Of a stretch of DNA of 64,000 nucleotides, positions 61,619 through 64,000 are shown one piece after another. Made by a program: the position numbers and the translations under genes. Under the pieces are notes generated by a model. It did not search any database, was not told the origin of the DNA, and worked only from the letters and a program-made list of their open reading frames with translations. Each line of letters opens with the position of its first letter. Position 1 is the stretch's first letter. The stretch comes from Acorus gramineus. Taxonomy: Eukaryota; Streptophyta; Magnoliopsida; Acorales; Acoraceae. Where the stretch lies: positions 18,844,895 to 18,908,894 of the forward strand of contig CM060853.1 in assembly GCA_030737835.1 (NCBI GenBank). The letters run 5' to 3'.

Positions 61619-64000
61619 AAATCACTTGAAATGTGGCAGATAAATACGATCTGTGGTCGTCATCCTGAGTGGCGCACCCGCGCACTTAAGGAGAAAAGTT
61701 GATGGCCATAATCTGGTTTGCACCAAGTTTTCTTCCCTAAGCCACCACATTCAAGATTCAAGCCACAGACCTATAAGTTATCTTAAAAACCAATGCAATA
61801 CAGAATGAGAAAATGAAAGAGAAAGCGATGTTCTTTAGAAATCAAATGTGATGTGCTGTGAAAAAAATAAGTTTTAAATCACTTGAATTGTAGCGATTAA
61901 AATCAATGTTATTTAGAATGAGAAGTGAAGGAGAAACGACGTTATTTAAAAAATAAGGTGATGAGCGACAAAAAATAAAATCTTAAATCACTTGAAATGT
62001 GGTAGACAAATACGATCCATGGACGTCATCCTGGGTGGCGCACCCGTGCACTTAAGGAGAAAAGTTGATGGCCGTAATATGGTTTCCACCAAGTTTTCTT
62101 CCCTAAGCCACCACATTCAGGATTCAAGCCACAGACCTATAAGTTGCCTTAAAAACCAATGCAATGCAGAATGAGAAAATGAAAGAGAAAGCGATGTTCT
62201 TTAGAAATCAAATGTGATGTGCTGCGAAAAATATAAGTTTTAAATCACTTGAAATGTAGCGATTGAAATCAATGTTATTTAGAATGAAAAGTGAAGGAAA
62301 AACAATGTTATTTAAAAATAAAGGTGATGAGCAACGAAAAATAAAATTTTAAATCACTTGAAATGTGGCAAACAAATACGATCCATGGCCGTCGTCTTCA
62401 GTGGTGCACCCGTGCACTTAAGGAAAAAAGTTGATGACCATAGTCTGATTTCCACCAAGTTTTCTTCCTTAATCCACCACATTCGGGATTCAAGCCACAG
62501 ACCTATAAGTTGCCTTAAAAACCAATGCAATGCAGAATGAGAAATGAATGAGAAAGCGATGCTCTTTAGAAATCAAATGTAATGTGCTGTAAAAAATAAA
62601 GTTTTAAATCACTTGAATTGTAAGGATTAAAATCACTGTTATTTAGAATGAGAAGTGAAGGAGAAACGATGTTATTTATAAAACAAAGGTGATGAGCGAC
62701 AAAAAATAAAATCTTAAATCACTTAAAATGTGGAAGACAAATACGATCTATGGTCATCATCCTGGGTGGCGCACCCGTGCACTTAAGGAGAAAAGTTGAT
62801 GGCCATAGTGTGGTTTCCACCAAGTTTTCTTCCCTAAGCCACCACATTCAGGATTCAAGCCACAGACCTATAAGTTGCCTTAAAAACCAATGCAATGCAG
62901 AATGAGAAAATGAAAGAGAAAGCGATGTTCTTTAGAAATGAAATGTGATGTGCTGCGAAAAATGAAATTTTAAATCACTTGAATTGTTAAAATCAATGTT
63001 ATTTAGAATGAAAAGTGAAGGAGAAAAGACATTATTTAAAAAATAAAGGTGATGAGCTACGAAAAATAAAATTTTAAATCACTTGAAATGTGGCAAACAA
63101 ATACGATGCATGGCCGTCGTCTTCAGTGGCGCACCCGTGCACTTAAGGAGAAAAGTTAATGGCCATAGTCTGGTTTCCACCAAGTTTTATTCCTTAATCC
63201 ACCACATTCGGGATTCAAGCTACAGACCTATAAATTGCCTTAAAAACCAATGCAATGTAGAATGAGAAATGAATGAGAAACCGGTGCTCTTTAGAAATCA
63301 AATGTAATATATTGTCAAAAATAAAGTTTTAAATCACTTGAATTGTAAGGATTAAAATCACTGTTATTTAGAATGAGAAGTGAAGGAGAAACGATGTTAT
63401 TTATAAAACAAAGGTGATGAGCGACAAAAAAATAAAATCTTAAATCACTTGAAATGTGGCAGACAAATACGATCTGTGGTCGTCATCCTGAGTGGCGCAC
63501 CCGCGCACTTAAGGAGAAAAGTTGATGGCCATAGTATGGTTTCCACCAAGTTTTCTTCCCTAAGCCACCATATTCAGGATTCAAGCCACAGACCAATAAG
63601 TTGCCTTAAAAACTAATGCTATCCAGAATGAGAAAATGAAAGAGAAAGCGATGTTCTATAGAAATGAGATGTGATGTGCAGTGAAAAATAAAGTTTTAAA
63701 TCACTTGAATTGTAGCGATTAAAATCAATGTTATTTAGAATGAGAAGGAAAAACAACGTTATTTAAAAATAAAGGTGATGAGCGACGAAAAATAAAATTT
63801 TAAATCACTTGAAATGTGGCAAACAAATACGATCCATGGCCGTCATCTTCAGTGGTGCACCCGTGCACTTAAGGAGAAAAGTTGATGGCATAGTCTGGTT
63901 TCCACCAAATTTTATTCCTTAAGCCACCACATTCGGGATTCAAGCCACAGACCTATAAGTTGCTTTAAAAACCAATGCAATGTAGAATGAGAAATGAATG

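Larger units (their letters stand above)
56560..64000. repeat. satellite array, ~365-bp monomers in A-B dimers
   Basis: About 19 head-to-tail units, with headers (GATCCATGGCCGTCATC or variant) near 56610, 56955, 57358, 57712, 58074, 58438, 58805, 59168, 59710, 60088, 60453, 60820, 61647, 62015, 62380, 62743, 63105, 63468 and 63835. Two monomer types alternate through much of the array. Type A has GATCTGTGGTCGTCATCCTG, CCGCGCAC and GAGAAAATGAAAGAGAAAGC. Type B has GATCCATGGCCGTCATCTTC, CCGTGCAC and GAGAAATGAATGAGAAAGC. An A-B dimer is about 726 bp. The units at the left edge are the most divergent, as expected for an array border. Each unit carries a short frame of about 60 aa (MKCGRQIRS...) that is a by-product. 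The array continues beyond the window. Confidence 0.93.

Noticed and set aside
56961-63265. Repeated ~60-aa frames (MKCGRQIRS...) in the satellite, at 57688, 59148, 60433, 61992, 62358 and 63083
   Set aside because: They follow from the satellite period, lack a conserved start context, and vary in step with the DNA rather than at synonymous sites; no known protein motif.
56560-64000. CRISPR-like array
   Set aside because: Units are ~365 bp with no unique spacers, in a plant nuclear context; it is a satellite.

Overview
This is a stretch of a flowering-plant nuclear genome. The sequence is AT-rich, the genes are split by GT/AG introns, and five protein-coding genes match plant families. Miniature transposons, LINE fragments, a Ty1/copia retrotransposon and a satellite array fill the rest. 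I cannot name the species from the sequence. The high GC of the acyltransferase exons against AT-rich introns is notable but not diagnostic.

Layout. 1-3300: no gene recognised; AT-rich, with repeat remnants. 3304-7420 (-): a complete seven-exon gene for a MIP3-like Sec1/Munc18-family protein (863 aa), with a 90-bp-arm inverted-repeat MITE just upstream of its start. 7.9-9.4 kb: MITEs, including one with a 9-bp target duplication. 9464-13198 (-): a two-exon hydroxyproline-rich-glycoprotein-like gene (422 aa, unknown function). 13.4-17.5 kb: gene-free, with two Tourist-like MITEs. 17.5-18.8 kb (-): a decayed LINE. 18.9-19.9 kb: a cluster of short TCGACA/TGTCGA motifs. 19912-26744 (-): a full-length copia element with two LTRs, a perfect 5-bp target duplication, PBS, PPT and an uninterrupted 1359-aa gag-pol. 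28363-33751 (+): a six-exon HCF106 (chloroplast TatB) gene, 262 aa. 34.4-36.0 kb: a Mutator-like MITE, then a long foldback element built of about 95-bp subrepeats with a second element nested in it. 36.39-40.31 kb (+): an ATG8-interacting-protein gene (ATI1/ATI2 type, 315 aa) with a 5'UTR intron. 41.2-41.7 kb (-): an RNase H-like LINE relic, tandemly duplicated. 42344-46646 (-): a three-exon BAHD acyltransferase of the DCR type, 453 aa. 46.7-52.5 kb: gene-free, with an inverted pair of MITEs and several direct repeats. 52.5-54.5 kb (+): a second decayed LINE. 54.5-56.5 kb: no gene seen. 56.56-64.0 kb: a satellite array of about 19 units of about 365 bp, organised as A-B dimers of about 726 bp, still running at the window edge and broken once by a 470-bp unrelated insert.

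The five genes look like ordinary, independently regulated housekeeping or epidermal genes: ER-Golgi tethering, an unknown conserved protein, thylakoid Tat import, plastid/ER autophagy and cutin acyl transfer. There is no operon-like or cluster logic. I found no new enzymatic or defence system. The most unusual content is structural: the dimeric satellite with its internal island, the foldback element made of repeated palindrome-like units, and well-dated transposon footprints (5-, 9- and 15-bp target duplications).
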